Numbered from the stretch's first letter, positions 19,877 through 29,317 are shown. The stretch: DNA of 64,000 nt from Marinobacter sp. S0848L (GCF_023016065.1 NZ_JALKAQ010000005.1:124001-188000), one strand, 5' to 3'. A program made the numbers and translations. Notes: generated from the sequence alone by a model not told the origin.

Positions 19877-20878
19877 TTAAGCAAAATTTCCAACGAAATC
19901 CAACACTCGCCTTTCCGACCAGTAGTAGCCATCTTTTGCATGCTCAACAAAGCCGACGTGGCCGCCCCACCGGGGCGCTTCAACTTTCACGTGCCGGCCT
20001 AATACTTTTTTCGATTCCGGGTAGCACGCGGCAGACAAGAACGGGTCATCGGCGGCGTTGACCATCAGCACGGGCACTCGAATGTCTTTTAAACGGTATA
20101 ACGCTGAACATTGGGCCCAATAGTCTTTTGCGTCTTTGAAACCGTGCAGCGGTGCCGTGTATCGGTTGTCGAACTGATGGAAGTTTCGGATTTTTTTGAA
20201 GTCGCTGATATCGATCAGTTCGGGGAAGCGTTCGGCTTTCTCCTGCATTTTTCCGTACAGGTCGTTGAGGAATCTCTGCATGTAGATGCGGCGGCTGGGC
20301 AAGGCCAACATGTCGGCGCTACCGGCGAGGTCAACGGGGACGGAGTAGGCAACGGCGCCGCTGATTCGGCTATCGAGGTGTTCGCTTTGCTGCCCGAGGT
20401 ACAGCAAAGTGAGGTTGCCGCCCATGCTAAAGCCGGATAAGAACAGGTTTTTGTAGCTATTATCCAGCGCTCGGGTGACAACGGTGTGGAGGTCTTCGGT
20501 GGCACCGCTGTGGTAGAACCGAGGCTGGTGGTTCATGTTTCCGCCGCAGGAGCGGAAGTTCCAGGCCAGTACGTCCCAGCCGTCTGCCATGAGCGCTTTC
20601 GCCAGGCCCAGCACGTAGGGTCTTCGGCTGTGGCCTTCCAAGCCGTGTGAGATCACGGCGATTCGGTCGCTGTTTTGTCGGTACCAGTCCAAGTGCAGTT
20701 CGTCGTTATCCGGAGTGGCAAGCACTTCGGTTTGAGGCGTTGGCATCTCGACGTTTCGAAACAGGGTCGGCCAGATGGACTGCACGTGCCCGTTTCGTAA
20801 CCACACCGGTGGCCGGTACGGATACTGCACTCGCCTGTGCAAATTTTGACCTTTTAATTCAGGGGGTTGACGAACCAA
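19877..20878 (-). CDS. yheT: YheT family alpha/beta hydrolase
   Basis: The 333-residue hydrolase has the family opening PVWLRNGHVQSIWPTLFR, the oxyanion region SHGLEGHSRRPYVLGLAKAL, the nucleophile motif SGFSMGGNL and the end GGHVGFVEH with the catalytic His. Members are annotated as carboxylesterases; the cellular substrate is not known. The frame can start at ATG 20878, but a GTG at 20830 (VQYPYRPPVWLRNGH) is nearer the family N-terminus. The tRNA-Asn promoter facing the other way (-35 at 20867) overlaps the first codons if the longer start is used, which favours the shorter. Confidence 0.88.
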   Translation of the reverse strand: MVRQPPELKGQNLHRRVQYPYRPPVWLRNGHVQSIWPTLFRNVEMPTPQTEVLATPDNDELHLDWYRQNSDRIAVISHGLEGHSRRPYVLGLAKALMADGWDVLAWNFRSCGGNMNHQPRFYHSGATEDLHTVVTRALDNSYKNLFLSGFSMGGNLTLLYLGQQSEHLDSRISGAVAYSVPVDLAGSADMLALPSRRIYMQRFLNDLYGKMQEKAERFPELIDISDFKKIRNFHQFDNRYTAPLHGFKDAKDYWAQCSALYRLKDIRVPVLMVNAADDPFLSAACYPESKKVLGRHVKVEAPRWGGHVGFVEHAKDGYYWSERRVLDFVGNFA

Positions 20879-20895
20879 ATCAAAGTCCTTAATAT
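20867..20895 (+). promoter_or_regulatory. Sigma-70 promoter of tRNA-Asn copy 1
   Basis: TTGACG (20867-20872), a 17-bp spacer and TAATAT (20890-20895) stand 20 bp before the tRNA, followed by a GC-rich discriminator (GCGCCGC) typical of stringently controlled stable RNA. Confidence 0.85.
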
Positions 20896-20915
20896 GCGCC
20901 GCACATTGATGCTGT

Positions 20916-20991
20916 TCCCCGATAGCTCAGTTGGTAGAGCAACGGACTGTTAATCCGTTTGTCGCTGGTTCGAGCCCAGCTCGGGGAGCCA
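20916..20991 (+). tRNA. tRNA-Asn (GTT), copy 1
   Basis: The 76-nt gene has a 7-bp acceptor stem (TCCCCGA with TCGGGGA), the D-loop GCTCAGTTGGTAGAGC, anticodon GTT in CTGTTAA, the TTCGAGC loop and an encoded CCA end. It is identical to the copy at 35636-35711. Confidence 0.98.
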
Positions 20992-21000
20992 CTTCTTTTT

Positions 21001-21036
21001 AAAAGCCGCTGATTGTTTCAATCAGCGGCTTTTTTC
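21001..21036 (+). terminator. Terminator of tRNA-Asn copy 1
   Basis: AAAGCCGCTGATTG and CAATCAGCGGCTTT form a 14-bp stem with a short loop and T-run. As it ends just before the stop of the M18 peptidase gene, it may serve both strands. Confidence 0.9.
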
Positions 21037-21044
21037 TTTCTAGG

Positions 21045-22328
21045 TCAAAGCACTTCTTCCCGCTGCATGAACTCTTTAAGAACCTGGTACAGGGTGAAGC
21101 CATCCTGCACGCCAATCAGTTCTCGAATGGAATGCATCGCAAACTGCGGAACACCAATATCCAGGGTGGTCACACCCAGACTTGCAGCCGTCAAAGGGCC
21201 GATGGTGCTACCGCACCCCATATCGCTTCGAACTACAAAGGTCTGGTGCGGCAACCCAAGTTCATCGCTGATATGCCTGTACAACGCGGCTGAACGGCTG
21301 TTGGTTGCATAACGCTGGTTGTGGTTTACCTTAATCACCGGTCCTTGGTTTAGTATAGGCCCGTGATTTTCATCGTGCTTGTCCATGAAGTTGGGGTGTA
21401 TCCCGTGGGCGTTATCCGCGGAGATCATCATGGACCTTGCAATCGCCCTGCCCTTGTCAGCCCCACACCAACGCTCCAATACATCACCAAGGAATGGCCC
21501 TTGGGCACCTTCTGCCGAGACACTGCCTACTTCTTCGTGATCGTTGCACACCAGCAGTGCGGCTTCATCTCCTGATGTATCGAGAAGCGATTGCAGACCG
21601 ATGTAACAACTCAAAAGATTGTCCAGGCGCGCAGACGCCAGGAAGTCTTCGCGCAGTCCGACCAAGGATGCGTTTTGAGCGTCGTAGAAGCTGAGCTCGT
21701 AGCCCAGAATCTTGCCAGCCGTCAGGCCGGATTCGTCGGCAATTTGCGTTTTAAGCAGATCGTCGAATGTTTCCGTCTCTGAGGTTTGCATCAGTATGGG
21801 CGGCAGATCCGCTTGGGCATTAACCGAGCGGTTGTTGTTGGCTTCCCGGTCGAGGTGAATTGCCAGGCTCGGTATGATGGCCACCGGTTTCCTGAAATCC
21901 ACCAATACATCCTGAACTTTCCCGGCTTCATCGAGGATCGTTACCCGGCCCGCCAAGGAAAGGTCGCGGTCAAACCACGGGTTCAACAGCACTCCGCCGT
22001 ATACCTCGACACCGAGCTGCAAATACCCTTTACGGCGCACTTCGGGGTTTGGTTTTACCTTCAGGCACGGGCTGTCGGTGTGAGCACCTACCATTCGGAT
22101 GCCTGAGTTCGCAGCTTCTTTTTTACCGGTACGAAACGCAATGATGGATGAGCCATTGCGGATGGCGTAATAGCTTTTACCTTGTTCCAGAGCCCATTCG
22201 TCGCGCTCATCCAGCTGTTCGAAACCGGACGCATCAAGGCGTTCTTTCATCACATTCACCGCATGCCAAGGCGTGGGCGAGGCGTTCAGAAACTGCAACA
22301 AGTCATTATTAAATTCAGTGTGTTCCAT
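21045..22328 (-). CDS. apeB: M18 family aminopeptidase
   Basis: The 427-residue zinc peptidase releases N-terminal, often acidic, residues and forms large tetrahedral assemblies in its family. Metal-site motifs are [13 protein letters not shown] near residue 80, CNDHEEVGS near 258, and the end [11 protein letters not shown]. Start ATG 22328 ([14 protein letters not shown]) follows AGGA by 7 nt; the frame extends upstream to 22370 but without support. It is convergent with the tRNA-Asn terminator and divergent from the exonuclease-like gene. Confidence 0.92.
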   Translation of the reverse strand: MEHTEFNNDLLQFLNASPTPWHAVNVMKERLDASGFEQLDERDEWALEQGKSYYAIRNGSSIIAFRTGKKEAANSGIRMVGAHTDSPCLKVKPNPEVRRKGYLQLGVEVYGGVLLNPWFDRDLSLAGRVTILDEAGKVQDVLVDFRKPVAIIPSLAIHLDREANNNRSVNAQADLPPILMQTSETETFDDLLKTQIADESGLTAGKILGYELSFYDAQNASLVGLREDFLASARLDNLLSCYIGLQSLLDTSGDEAALLVCNDHEEVGSVSAEGAQGPFLGDVLERWCGADKGRAIARSMMISADNAHGIHPNFMDKHDENHGPILNQGPVIKVNHNQRYATNSRSAALYRHISDELGLPHQTFVVRSDMGCGSTIGPLTAASLGVTTLDIGVPQFAMHSIRELIGVQDGFTLYQVLKEFMQREEVL

Positions 22329-22448
22329 GATCTTCCTGATTGCATGATAATGGCCGCTACAGTATGGCATGAAGCCGCTAACTCTCCTACAGGCTGGCGG
22401 TTTCTCCCTATTCGTATTAGTCGTTCAACGAACCAACTGGAGCTCCCT

Positions 22449-22940
22449 GTGTCGATACCTCGTTTTCTGGACATCGAATACTGCCAAACCGACGACGCAC
22501 TTTTTCCGACCGCCATCGCCTGGTCATTGGAAGACGGGCAAATGAAATCGGTGGTGATCGCTCCCGATGAAGCCTGGGTTCCCGATGGTGCGGATTTGGG
22601 CGACATTGACCTGTTCTACTTAGAGGAACAAGGTGTGCCCATTCTCGAGCTCGTTCGGGAGCTTCACGAAGACCTACCGGGCCAAACCGTTTACGTTGAC
22701 GGCATAGACCCGGACGAGACTCTGGCCGACCTTATTTTTGAGGCCGTGAAGCAAGAAGCACCTTTCGAAATTGCGCCGATCGCCGACCTGATAACCGATT
22801 TGGATTCAGACACTCTGGAAGACCGGCGGCGTGAGTTGATGTTTGAAGAGGGGCTGGAACCCCAGCTTCCTGAAAACGGGGTATACGCCCTGTTGCTGAT
22901 CGCACGCGAGTCCGGGTTACTGGACGATCTGCACGGCTGA
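22449..22940 (+). CDS. Unknown protein resembling a DEDD exonuclease fold
   Basis: Start GTG 22449 follows GGAG by 6 nt; the upstream part of the open frame (from 22182) lies antisense to the peptidase gene and is unlikely to be used. The 163-residue product opens PRFLDIEYCQTDDALFPTAIA, like motif I (DxE) of the 3'-5' exonuclease fold, and has VYVDGIDPDETLADLIFEA, like motif II. The expected third motif with His or Tyr and a final Asp is replaced by YALLLIARESG. This suggests an exonuclease relative that may be inactive. That reading is inference from pattern alone. Confidence 0.55.
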   Translation: MSIPRFLDIEYCQTDDALFPTAIAWSLEDGQMKSVVIAPDEAWVPDGADLGDIDLFYLEEQGVPILELVRELHEDLPGQTVYVDGIDPDETLADLIFEAVKQEAPFEIAPIADLITDLDSDTLEDRRRELMFEEGLEPQLPENGVYALLLIARESGLLDDLHG

Positions 22941-23040
22941 GCGCCAGAGGCGGCGAACTGTGACAGGTGTCTGCGTAACAAGCCGTTACACAAGGCAGAA
23001 TCTGGCGTCAGCACCGTTACTGACAGGAAGCCAGATAATA

Positions 23041-23643
23041 ATGAATAAGGTCGCAACCCGTTTCCTCGCCGCCAGCACAATGTCCTTGTGCCTTTCACCT
23101 GCAGCCACTCTCGCTCAGGAGACGCCGCGCTCAGACAAACACTACGTGGGCCTGCTGGCGACCACCATAGAACACCGCTCTATCGGTGAAATCTCCAAAG
23201 AAGATACCTGGAGCCAGGCAGGCACTTTGGTGATTGGTGGTCACCTGAACGACCTCATTCACGCCGAAGTCCGCTTGGGCGGTGGTTATAAAGATGCTGA
23301 CATAAACAGTGACTTCACCCTTGCGGTCGACTATTACGGCAGTTGGTATATGGGACTGCACTACCCGGTCGGCGAGATTGGTAACGTTTACGCTCAAGCA
23401 GGCTTTACTCACATCAGTGGCGAGGCCACGCTTGATAATCCGGACGAGCGTCGCAACCGCGAATTCCAGGAATTTGGCGAGGACTATCCGAGCAGCAGCT
23501 TCAGTTTCAGCTGGATAGCGGGTATCGATTTCAAGTTAATCGATAGCATGTATCTGGTACTGGAGGGCGGGAAGTTGTTCGAAGATACCGATACCAGCGC
23601 GAATGCCTTTCAGTTTTCTTCGGGGATTCGTTACGAATTTTGA
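23041..23643 (+). CDS. Outer-membrane beta-barrel protein
   Basis: The 200-residue product has a signal peptide (MNKVATRFLAASTMSLCLSP...LAQ) and alternating strand-like segments rich in aromatic and glycine residues, ending in ...FSSGIRYEF with a C-terminal Phe, the usual outer-membrane insertion signal. It fits the small eight-stranded porin/adhesin-like class (PF13505 type). ATG 23041 is preceded by AGGAAG; the open frame reaches back to 22960 without a better start. Its role is unknown. Hairpin element D follows 26 bp after the stop. Confidence 0.8.
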   Translation: MNKVATRFLAASTMSLCLSPAATLAQETPRSDKHYVGLLATTIEHRSIGEISKEDTWSQAGTLVIGGHLNDLIHAEVRLGGGYKDADINSDFTLAVDYYGSWYMGLHYPVGEIGNVYAQAGFTHISGEATLDNPDERRNREFQEFGEDYPSSSFSFSWIAGIDFKLIDSMYLVLEGGKLFEDTDTSANAFQFSSGIRYEF

Positions 23644-23669
23644 GGGAACGCCAGGCTCGATGCAGGTCA

Positions 23670-23777
23670 AGCGAGGCTAGAATCCTTTTTCTGGAACCGC
23701 TACGAGCACATCCATGTGCGCTTCTCTCAGGCCATCCTTGGCCTTCGAAATTCCAGAAAAAGGATTCTAGCCTCGCT
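23670..23777 (+). repeat. Dispersed hairpin element, copy D (forward)
   Basis: Arms 23670-23696 and 23751-23777 pair perfectly over 27 bp. The 54-nt core (23697-23750) has GCACAT-CC-ATGTGC at 23706-23719 and GGCCA-TCCT-TGGCC at 23730-23743. It lies in the convergent gap between the barrel gene and rlmKL. Confidence 0.92.
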
Positions 23778-23833
23778 CGCCCCAAACTCGGTTTCAGGGC
23801 AGCGGCCCACGCCTGCCTCTTCCCTACCAAAAC

Positions 23834-26008
23834 TCAGACCTTATGCTGAATATGCCAGCACTGGTGAATCTTCTGGTTCCGCTGGAAATCCTTATCCAGG
23901 GTACTCGAAGTCACTTCCTTCACATCGAACTCCGCAGCCAAATCTTCGTCCAGCTTAAACTTACGGAAATTGTTAGAGAAGATCAGCAAGCCATCGGTAG
24001 ACAAGCGTTCCATGCACTGGCGAACCATCACACTGTGATCCCGCTGCACGTCCAACACACCCGCCATACGGGCTGAGTTGGAGAACGTTGGCGGGTCCAT
24101 GAAGATCAGATCAAAAGTTTGGTTGGCCGTTCGCCTGTCCGCCAGCCATGCCAGGCAGTCAGCCTGTTCAACCAGATGCTTACGCGGGTCTGCGCCGTTC
24201 AGGGACAAGTTGTCCGTCGCCCAGTTTACGTAGGTTTTGGACATATCAAGGCTCAGTGAACGACTGGCACCGCCTACCGCAGCATGTACCGTTGCCGCAC
24301 CGGTGTAACAGAACAAATTCAGGAACCGCTTACCTTGGACGTTCTGCTGAATCCAATGACGCACAGGGCGGTGGTCGAGGAACAAACCCGTGTCGAGATA
24401 GTCTTTCAAGTTAACTTTCAGCGTGCAGCCGTGTTCTTGCACATTGAAATACTCTCCGGTTGCCGCTTGCTTTTCATATTGCTTAGTGCCGGTTTGACGC
24501 TGGCGCTGTTTGCAGACCATGTCCTTGGGGTCGATTTCCAGCACATCAGGGATAACGGCCAGGGCTTCTGCCAACCGTTCGCGTGCAGCTTTTTCATCGA
24601 TGGACTTGGGTGCCAAGTATTCCTGAACGTGCACCCGGCCCTCATAGATATCAATCGCCAGTGCGTACTCAGGCATATCCGCATCATAGAGGCGGTAGCA
24701 GCCAATATTTTGCTTTCTGGCCCATTGTCCGATGGACTTCAAGTTCTTCTTCAAGCGGTTCCGAAGCATCTCGGCCCGCTCCGCATTGACGATACGCGGG
24801 ACCACTTGGCCAGCGGCAGCGGGATCTCGCGGGGTTCTTGCGTTTTCTGCACTCACTTCAAATAACAGCAATTGCGCCGGCAATTTGCCATTGAAAAGCT
24901 TGTATTGTTTGAAGCTTCTGAGCCCCACAGACTTACCGAATTCAGGCGCGCCGGTGAACACACCCAAACGCCATCCGGCCAGCTCACGCAGCGACACTTC
25001 GCCCAAGCTCTGGTAAAGCGCAGCAAGCACATTGCGCTCACTTAACCGCTCACCGTAGGGCGGGTTAGTCAAAATCAGACCCGTCTCCGCCCAGCCGTCC
25101 TGGCGCGTAAAGTCGCTCAGCGAACGCTGCTCGACCGTTACAATACCTTCAAGCCCCGCCCGTTGAACGTTTCTCTGGGCTGTATCCAATACCCGGCCAT
25201 CTTCATCAAACCCGGCGAATACCGGCACACGCCGCTGTTTGCCTTCGTGTGCACGGCGTTCTGCCTCTTGGCGAATGCCCAGCCATAGCTCGGGCTGGTG
25301 ACCGGGCCACTTTTCGAACCCGAAGCGCTCCTGGCGACGGCCCGGCGCAATATCCAGCGCCATCAAAGCGGCTTCAATCAGCAGCGTGCCGGAACCGCAC
25401 ATGGGATCAACAAAATCCCCGCCTGCCTCGGCGATCTCGGGCCAGCCTGCCCGCAACAGTACGGCCGCGGCAAGATTCTCTTTTAAGGGGGCTAAGCCCT
25501 GCTCTGTGCGATAGCCCCGCATATGAAGGCTGTGGCCACTGAGATCAATGCCAACCGCCAAACGGCCACGGTTGAGCCGAGCTGAAATGGTCACATCCGG
25601 ATCTTTCTGGGCAACCGCCGGCCTCGGTGCACCCGCGCCACGAATGCTATCGACAATTCCGTCCTTTACTTTCTGGGCGCCGAACTGGGTATTTCTAAGT
25701 GCTTCATTCTGGCCAAGGAAATTGACCCGGAAGCTGCCACCTGCAGGAATATGGGCCTGCCAATCCATTTTTACGATGCCGTCGTAGAGCTCTTCGGCGC
25801 TGCGAGCGTCCACTTCATCGATATGCAGAATCACCCTGTTGGCCAGCCGGGACCACATACATGCCCGATATCCAGATTCCAGCTCACCTTCAACCCAGAC
25901 ACCCGCCGGTGCGTTGCGTAAAAGCGTGAGGCCAAAAGCCTCCAACTCATCACCCAGGAGATACTCAACGCCCTTCGGGCAGGTTACAAAAAAGACATAC
26001 TTGGACAA
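23834..26008 (-). CDS. rlmL: Bifunctional 23S rRNA methyltransferase RlmKL
   Basis: The 724-residue fusion methylates 23S rRNA at G2069 (N7) and G2445 (N2). It opens with a THUMP-type region, carries the first Rossmann methyltransferase with NPPYGERL near residue 300 and DPMCGSGTLLIEAAL near 190, and then the second with FCYTGAATVHAA and DPPTFSNSARM near 645. The start is most likely TTG 26008 (LSKYVFFVTCPKG) 6-7 nt after CAGGAG; an upstream ATG at 26068 has no ribosome site. It is divergent from rmf, the arrangement seen in Pseudomonas. Confidence 0.93.
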   Translation of the reverse strand: MSKYVFFVTCPKGVEYLLGDELEAFGLTLLRNAPAGVWVEGELESGYRACMWSRLANRVILHIDEVDARSAEELYDGIVKMDWQAHIPAGGSFRVNFLGQNEALRNTQFGAQKVKDGIVDSIRGAGAPRPAVAQKDPDVTISARLNRGRLAVGIDLSGHSLHMRGYRTEQGLAPLKENLAAAVLLRAGWPEIAEAGGDFVDPMCGSGTLLIEAALMALDIAPGRRQERFGFEKWPGHQPELWLGIRQEAERRAHEGKQRRVPVFAGFDEDGRVLDTAQRNVQRAGLEGIVTVEQRSLSDFTRQDGWAETGLILTNPPYGERLSERNVLAALYQSLGEVSLRELAGWRLGVFTGAPEFGKSVGLRSFKQYKLFNGKLPAQLLLFEVSAENARTPRDPAAAGQVVPRIVNAERAEMLRNRLKKNLKSIGQWARKQNIGCYRLYDADMPEYALAIDIYEGRVHVQEYLAPKSIDEKAARERLAEALAVIPDVLEIDPKDMVCKQRQRQTGTKQYEKQAATGEYFNVQEHGCTLKVNLKDYLDTGLFLDHRPVRHWIQQNVQGKRFLNLFCYTGAATVHAAVGGASRSLSLDMSKTYVNWATDNLSLNGADPRKHLVEQADCLAWLADRRTANQTFDLIFMDPPTFSNSARMAGVLDVQRDHSVMVRQCMERLSTDGLLIFSNNFRKFKLDEDLAAEFDVKEVTSSTLDKDFQRNQKIHQCWHIQHKV

Positions 26009-26326
26009 AATAAACTCCTGGTTTTCTAGATAAAGCTGGTAAGCCGCTGGATTCGCAGCGAAAGCCAAAATGGCCCGTCATCATTAGTTCATAAAACTAT
26101 AAGAAAGCATTCATATAGACGAAATCGTTAGTGTACTTCTCTGCAAGGTTCGTCTTACCTTGTACTTGACGCGTCGCTCTGGAAGCAACAATTAACGCTT
26201 CCATTAACAGGATCCTGACTGCTCTGACCGAAGCTGGCAATAGTGGGTTGTCCCGGATGGGCCCCATCGCCATGGTCACTGCAGATGTGTACACGCTTGT
26301 TCTGTTAATCCATAGTGAGGAACGGC
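26009..26326. other. Divergent intergenic region rlmKL/rmf
   Basis: No gene is seen in these 318 bp. The AT-rich left half should hold the rlmKL promoter and the right half that of rmf. A TTGACG at 26166 lacks a convincing -10 at the right distance, so no promoter is called. Confidence 0.6.
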
Positions 26327-26539
26327 ATGAAAAGACAGAAAAGAGACGTTTACGCTCGTGCATTCAAGCGGGGTTACCTCGCTGGCGTGTCCGGAAAATC
26401 CAAAGACAGCTGCCCATTAGATCAACCAGAAACGCGCCAGGAATGGTTGAACGGGTGGCGAGAAGGCCGCACAGATAACTGGGAGGGCATGACCGGCGTC
26501 TCCGGCATCCACAAATTAGCCAACGTAACTGCAACATAA
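26327..26539 (+). CDS. rmf: Ribosome modulation factor
   Basis: The 70-residue basic protein pairs 70S ribosomes into inactive 100S dimers in stationary phase. It begins MKRQKRDVYARAFKRGYLAG and carries the family motifs SKDSCPL, RQEWLNGWREGR and NWEGMTGVSGIHKL. The start ATG 26327 follows GAGGA by 5 nt; an ATG 12 bp upstream is in frame but lies on that site. Three stable hairpins follow between this gene and pyrD. Confidence 0.96.
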   Translation: MKRQKRDVYARAFKRGYLAGVSGKSKDSCPLDQPETRQEWLNGWREGRTDNWEGMTGVSGIHKLANVTAT

Positions 26540-26629
26540 TAGCGGTGTTGGCCAATCTCAGTAAGCTAGATCTGTTTTTTTTACATTGTTTGATCAAGAC
26601 AATTTGACGCAGTATTCCGAGCAACCGAA

Positions 26630-26707
26630 ACGGGGCCACCCGCCCCGTACCATGCGAAGAAGCGCCACGGGGTTCATTCCCCGCAAAGGGCCCGCTAAGC
26701 GGGCCCT
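26630..26707. terminator. Three successive GC-rich hairpins between rmf and pyrD
   Basis: ACGGGGC/GCCCCGT (26630-26648), CGGGG/CCCCG (26668-26683) and AGGGCCCGC-TAA-GCGGGCCCT (26687-26707) are consecutive. The last has a perfect 9-bp stem ending 7 bp before the pyrD stop. There is no long T-run, so they may stabilise both 3' ends rather than act only as terminators. Confidence 0.6.
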
Positions 26708-26713
26708 ACCATT

Positions 26714-27739
26714 TTACGCCGGCCGCGCTTTGCGAACAGCCTCTACCGCATCACCAATCAGCTTCGGACCTTTGTAGATAAACCCGGTGTAGATTTGCAC
26801 CAGTTTAGCGCCCGCCCGGATCTTCTCAGCCGCACTTTCGGCATCTGTGATTCCACCCACTCCGATGATAGGAATACGGTCCCCCAGTTCCGCATACAGC
26901 CCTGCGATCACTCTGACTGACGACTCCCGCACGGGTGCCCCACTCAAACCACCAGCCTCCTGCTCGTGCTGATGCCCCTTAACGGCCTCCCGACTGATCG
27001 TCGTATTCGTTGCAATCACGCCATCCAGCCCGGCCTCAAGAAGCGCAGCAGCTACAAACCGAACACCGTCATCATCCATATCCGGCGCAATCTTCACCAC
27101 TATCGGCACGTAACGCCCTTGCGATTGATGACAACGCGTTTGTTCGTCTTTAATCGCGTGCAATAACTGCTTTAATGAATCACCAAACTGTAGATCCCGT
27201 AGGCCCGGCGTATTGGGCGACGAAACATTCACGGTGATGTAATCAGCGTAGCGATAAACCGCCGCAATCCCCTTGCGATAATCGGATTCTGATTCCTCAT
27301 TCGGCGTATCTTTGTTTTTTCCGACGTTAATGCCAAGAATGCCTTTATAGCGGCGGTTTTCGACATTACCGATTAGGTGTTCAAGCCCTTCGTTATTGAA
27401 ACCCATCCGGTTAATGATCGCTTCATGCTCAGGTAAACGGAACATGCGCGGCTTAGGGTTACCGGGCTGGGCCAGTGGCGTGACCGTACCCACTTCAATA
27501 AACCCGAACCCCAAAGCACCTAACGCGTCCAGGTGGTCTGCATTTTTATCCAAACCGGCCGCGAGTCCCACCGGGTTTGGAAATTCCAGACCCATAACCG
27601 TTACCGGGCAAGGATCGGGATGACGCGTAAACAGGTTAAGCATGCCTGTTTTTTGAGCCACATCGAGGCTCTTCAAAGCGACATTGTGAGCCTGCTCTGG
27701 CGGTAACCGAAACAACAAATTTCTTAGAACGGGGTACAT
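26714..27739 (-). CDS. pyrD: Dihydroorotate dehydrogenase (quinone), class 2
   Basis: The 341-residue membrane-associated flavoprotein oxidises dihydroorotate to orotate in pyrimidine synthesis and passes electrons to quinone. The N-terminal helices MYPVLRNLLFRLPPEQAH are the class 2 membrane-tunnel domain. The barrel carries NPVGLAAGLDKN, INRMGFNNEG, the catalytic serine in NVSSPNTPGLRDLQ, and the FMN-binding end GVGGI. Start ATG 27739 is 8 nt after AAGGAG; an upstream ATG at 27793 is unsupported. pyrF, the last step of the pathway, lies at 36 kb. Confidence 0.95.
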   Translation of the reverse strand: MYPVLRNLLFRLPPEQAHNVALKSLDVAQKTGMLNLFTRHPDPCPVTVMGLEFPNPVGLAAGLDKNADHLDALGALGFGFIEVGTVTPLAQPGNPKPRMFRLPEHEAIINRMGFNNEGLEHLIGNVENRRYKGILGINVGKNKDTPNEESESDYRKGIAAVYRYADYITVNVSSPNTPGLRDLQFGDSLKQLLHAIKDEQTRCHQSQGRYVPIVVKIAPDMDDDGVRFVAAALLEAGLDGVIATNTTISREAVKGHQHEQEAGGLSGAPVRESSVRVIAGLYAELGDRIPIIGVGGITDAESAAEKIRAGAKLVQIYTGFIYKGPKLIGDAVEAVRKARPA

Positions 27740-28142
27740 CAGAAAACTCCTTGCAAGAGGTGGCGGGAGTATACCGTAAGTTTTCCACACCATCTTCCTG
27801 AACCATCAAATGTCGCCAAAAGCCGCATACTGTCGAGGCTTCCGGGGCTTTTCCACGGAATCTGTGGATAACTCTGTTAATAAGCGCGGGGCAAACGTTT
27901 CCAAGCCTTGATAACGGCGCCAGCCTACAGATTGATCATTTTTTGAGCAGCATTTTAACCCTTAACTTTCAATAACTTATAAAGATTGAAATAAGAATTG
28001 ACGAAAAGCGTAACGTAATGGTAGCTAGCGATTAACATTTCACAATGTGCATAAAACGGAAGGTCATTCTGGATTTTGCAAGCCCTTTTTTGATTTTTTG
28101 AGGCTATACTGGCGCCACAGCAATACAATGGAGCCTGCCAGA
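27740..28142. other. Intergenic region pyrD/CDF transporter
   Basis: No gene, RNA or repeat is evident in these 403 bp. The part from 27940 to 28045 is AT-rich (runs such as AACTTATAAAGATTGAAATAA) and probably holds the promoter of the transporter gene, though no convincing -35/-10 pair was found. Confidence 0.6.
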
Positions 28143-29303
28143 ATGGAAAACCTATTTAGAAGCCCCGCGAACCCCGAGCGCGACCTAGACGCCGAGAAAC
28201 ACGCAGCCTCCAAAGTCACCATCATTGGCATGCTACTTGATGCCATTCTCGGCCTGCTTAAAGTCGTCGCCGGCACACTGTTCCACTCTCACGCTCTGGT
28301 TGTTGACGGCATCCATTCGTTTACCGATGTCGTCTCCGACTGGGTTGTGCTCGCTGTTATGCGCCTGTCCCGAAAAGGTCCGGATGACGATCACCCTTAT
28401 GGTCATCAACGAATTGAGACTCTGGGAACCCTTTTGTTAGGAAGTATCCTCATCGCTGTCGGTGCAGCCTTAGCGTGGGAGAATATTCTGCGCCTGTTTG
28501 AAGGTGAGGAGCTGGTGATTCCTGCTTGGCCGGTACTGATTGCAGCGGCCATATCGGTTTTGAGTAAAGAATGGATATTTCGCTACACCCGCCGAGTCGG
28601 CATCAAGATCCGATCAGACCTTATTGTCGCCAATGCCTGGCACAGCCGCACGGATGCCATATCATCAGTCGTGGTATTGCTTTCAACAGCCGGTGCAATG
28701 CTGGGCGTGGTCTGGCTCGACACGGCTGCGGCTGTGGCCGTTGCCATCATCATCGTCCACACCGGCTGGAAGTTTACCTGGGACAGTGTAAAAGAACTGA
28801 TCGACACCGGCTTGTCTCAGGAAGACACCGAGAAGCTACGCGCCATCGCCCTATCAACACCGGGCGTTCGAAACGTGCATGAACTGCGCAGCCGTCGAAT
28901 GGGTCAGGATATTCTTTTGGACGTTGATCTTGTGGTGCGGCCCGAGATCAGTGTTTCAGAAGGTCACCAGATCGGCCTGAAGGTGGTCGCAGGTATGCGC
29001 GAAGCGCTCGATAACATCCAGGACATCACTTTTCATATCGATGCTGAAAACGACGAGGATACTCCAGCACTGAACGAGCCCGGGCTACCGTCTCGGGAGG
29101 AAATCCATACCGAGATTGCAGAATCGCTGGGCGAACTGCCGCCTCAAAGCCGGCTGGGCCTCCACTATCTCGAAAAACGCGTGCATCTCGAGATTTTTCT
29201 GGACGAGGACTACCCGGCTCCGGAGATTACCAGCCAACGCGTTCGCGAAGCATTGGCCAATCCTCCTTGGCTGGGCAGTGTCCGGATCTGGGTTGCTGCC
29301 TGA
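28143..29303 (+). CDS. Cation diffusion facilitator with an extra C-terminal domain
   Basis: The 386-residue protein is a proton-coupled divalent metal exporter of the CDF family. The metal site motifs are HSHALVVDGIHSFTDVVSD in helix 2 and WHSRTDAISS in helix 5, with the HPYGHQRIET loop between helices 2 and 3. A cytoplasmic dimer domain follows (VHELRSRRMGQDILLDVDLVV). About 85 further residues (from EEIHTEIAESLGEL to the end) repeat the same strand-helix style (VHLEIFLDEDYP, LGSVRIWV), so the tail may be a second dimer-type domain. Most FieF-like members lack it. ATG 28143 is the likely start. Confidence 0.88.
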   Translation: MENLFRSPANPERDLDAEKHAASKVTIIGMLLDAILGLLKVVAGTLFHSHALVVDGIHSFTDVVSDWVVLAVMRLSRKGPDDDHPYGHQRIETLGTLLLGSILIAVGAALAWENILRLFEGEELVIPAWPVLIAAAISVLSKEWIFRYTRRVGIKIRSDLIVANAWHSRTDAISSVVVLLSTAGAMLGVVWLDTAAAVAVAIIIVHTGWKFTWDSVKELIDTGLSQEDTEKLRAIALSTPGVRNVHELRSRRMGQDILLDVDLVVRPEISVSEGHQIGLKVVAGMREALDNIQDITFHIDAENDEDTPALNEPGLPSREEIHTEIAESLGELPPQSRLGLHYLEKRVHLEIFLDEDYPAPEITSQRVREALANPPWLGSVRIWVAA

Positions 29304-29317
29304 TCCGAAATACACAG

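Noticed and set aside
22182..22448. N-terminal extension of the exonuclease-like protein
   Set aside because: It is antisense to the start of the M18 peptidase gene and a good GGAG-GTG start exists at 22449.
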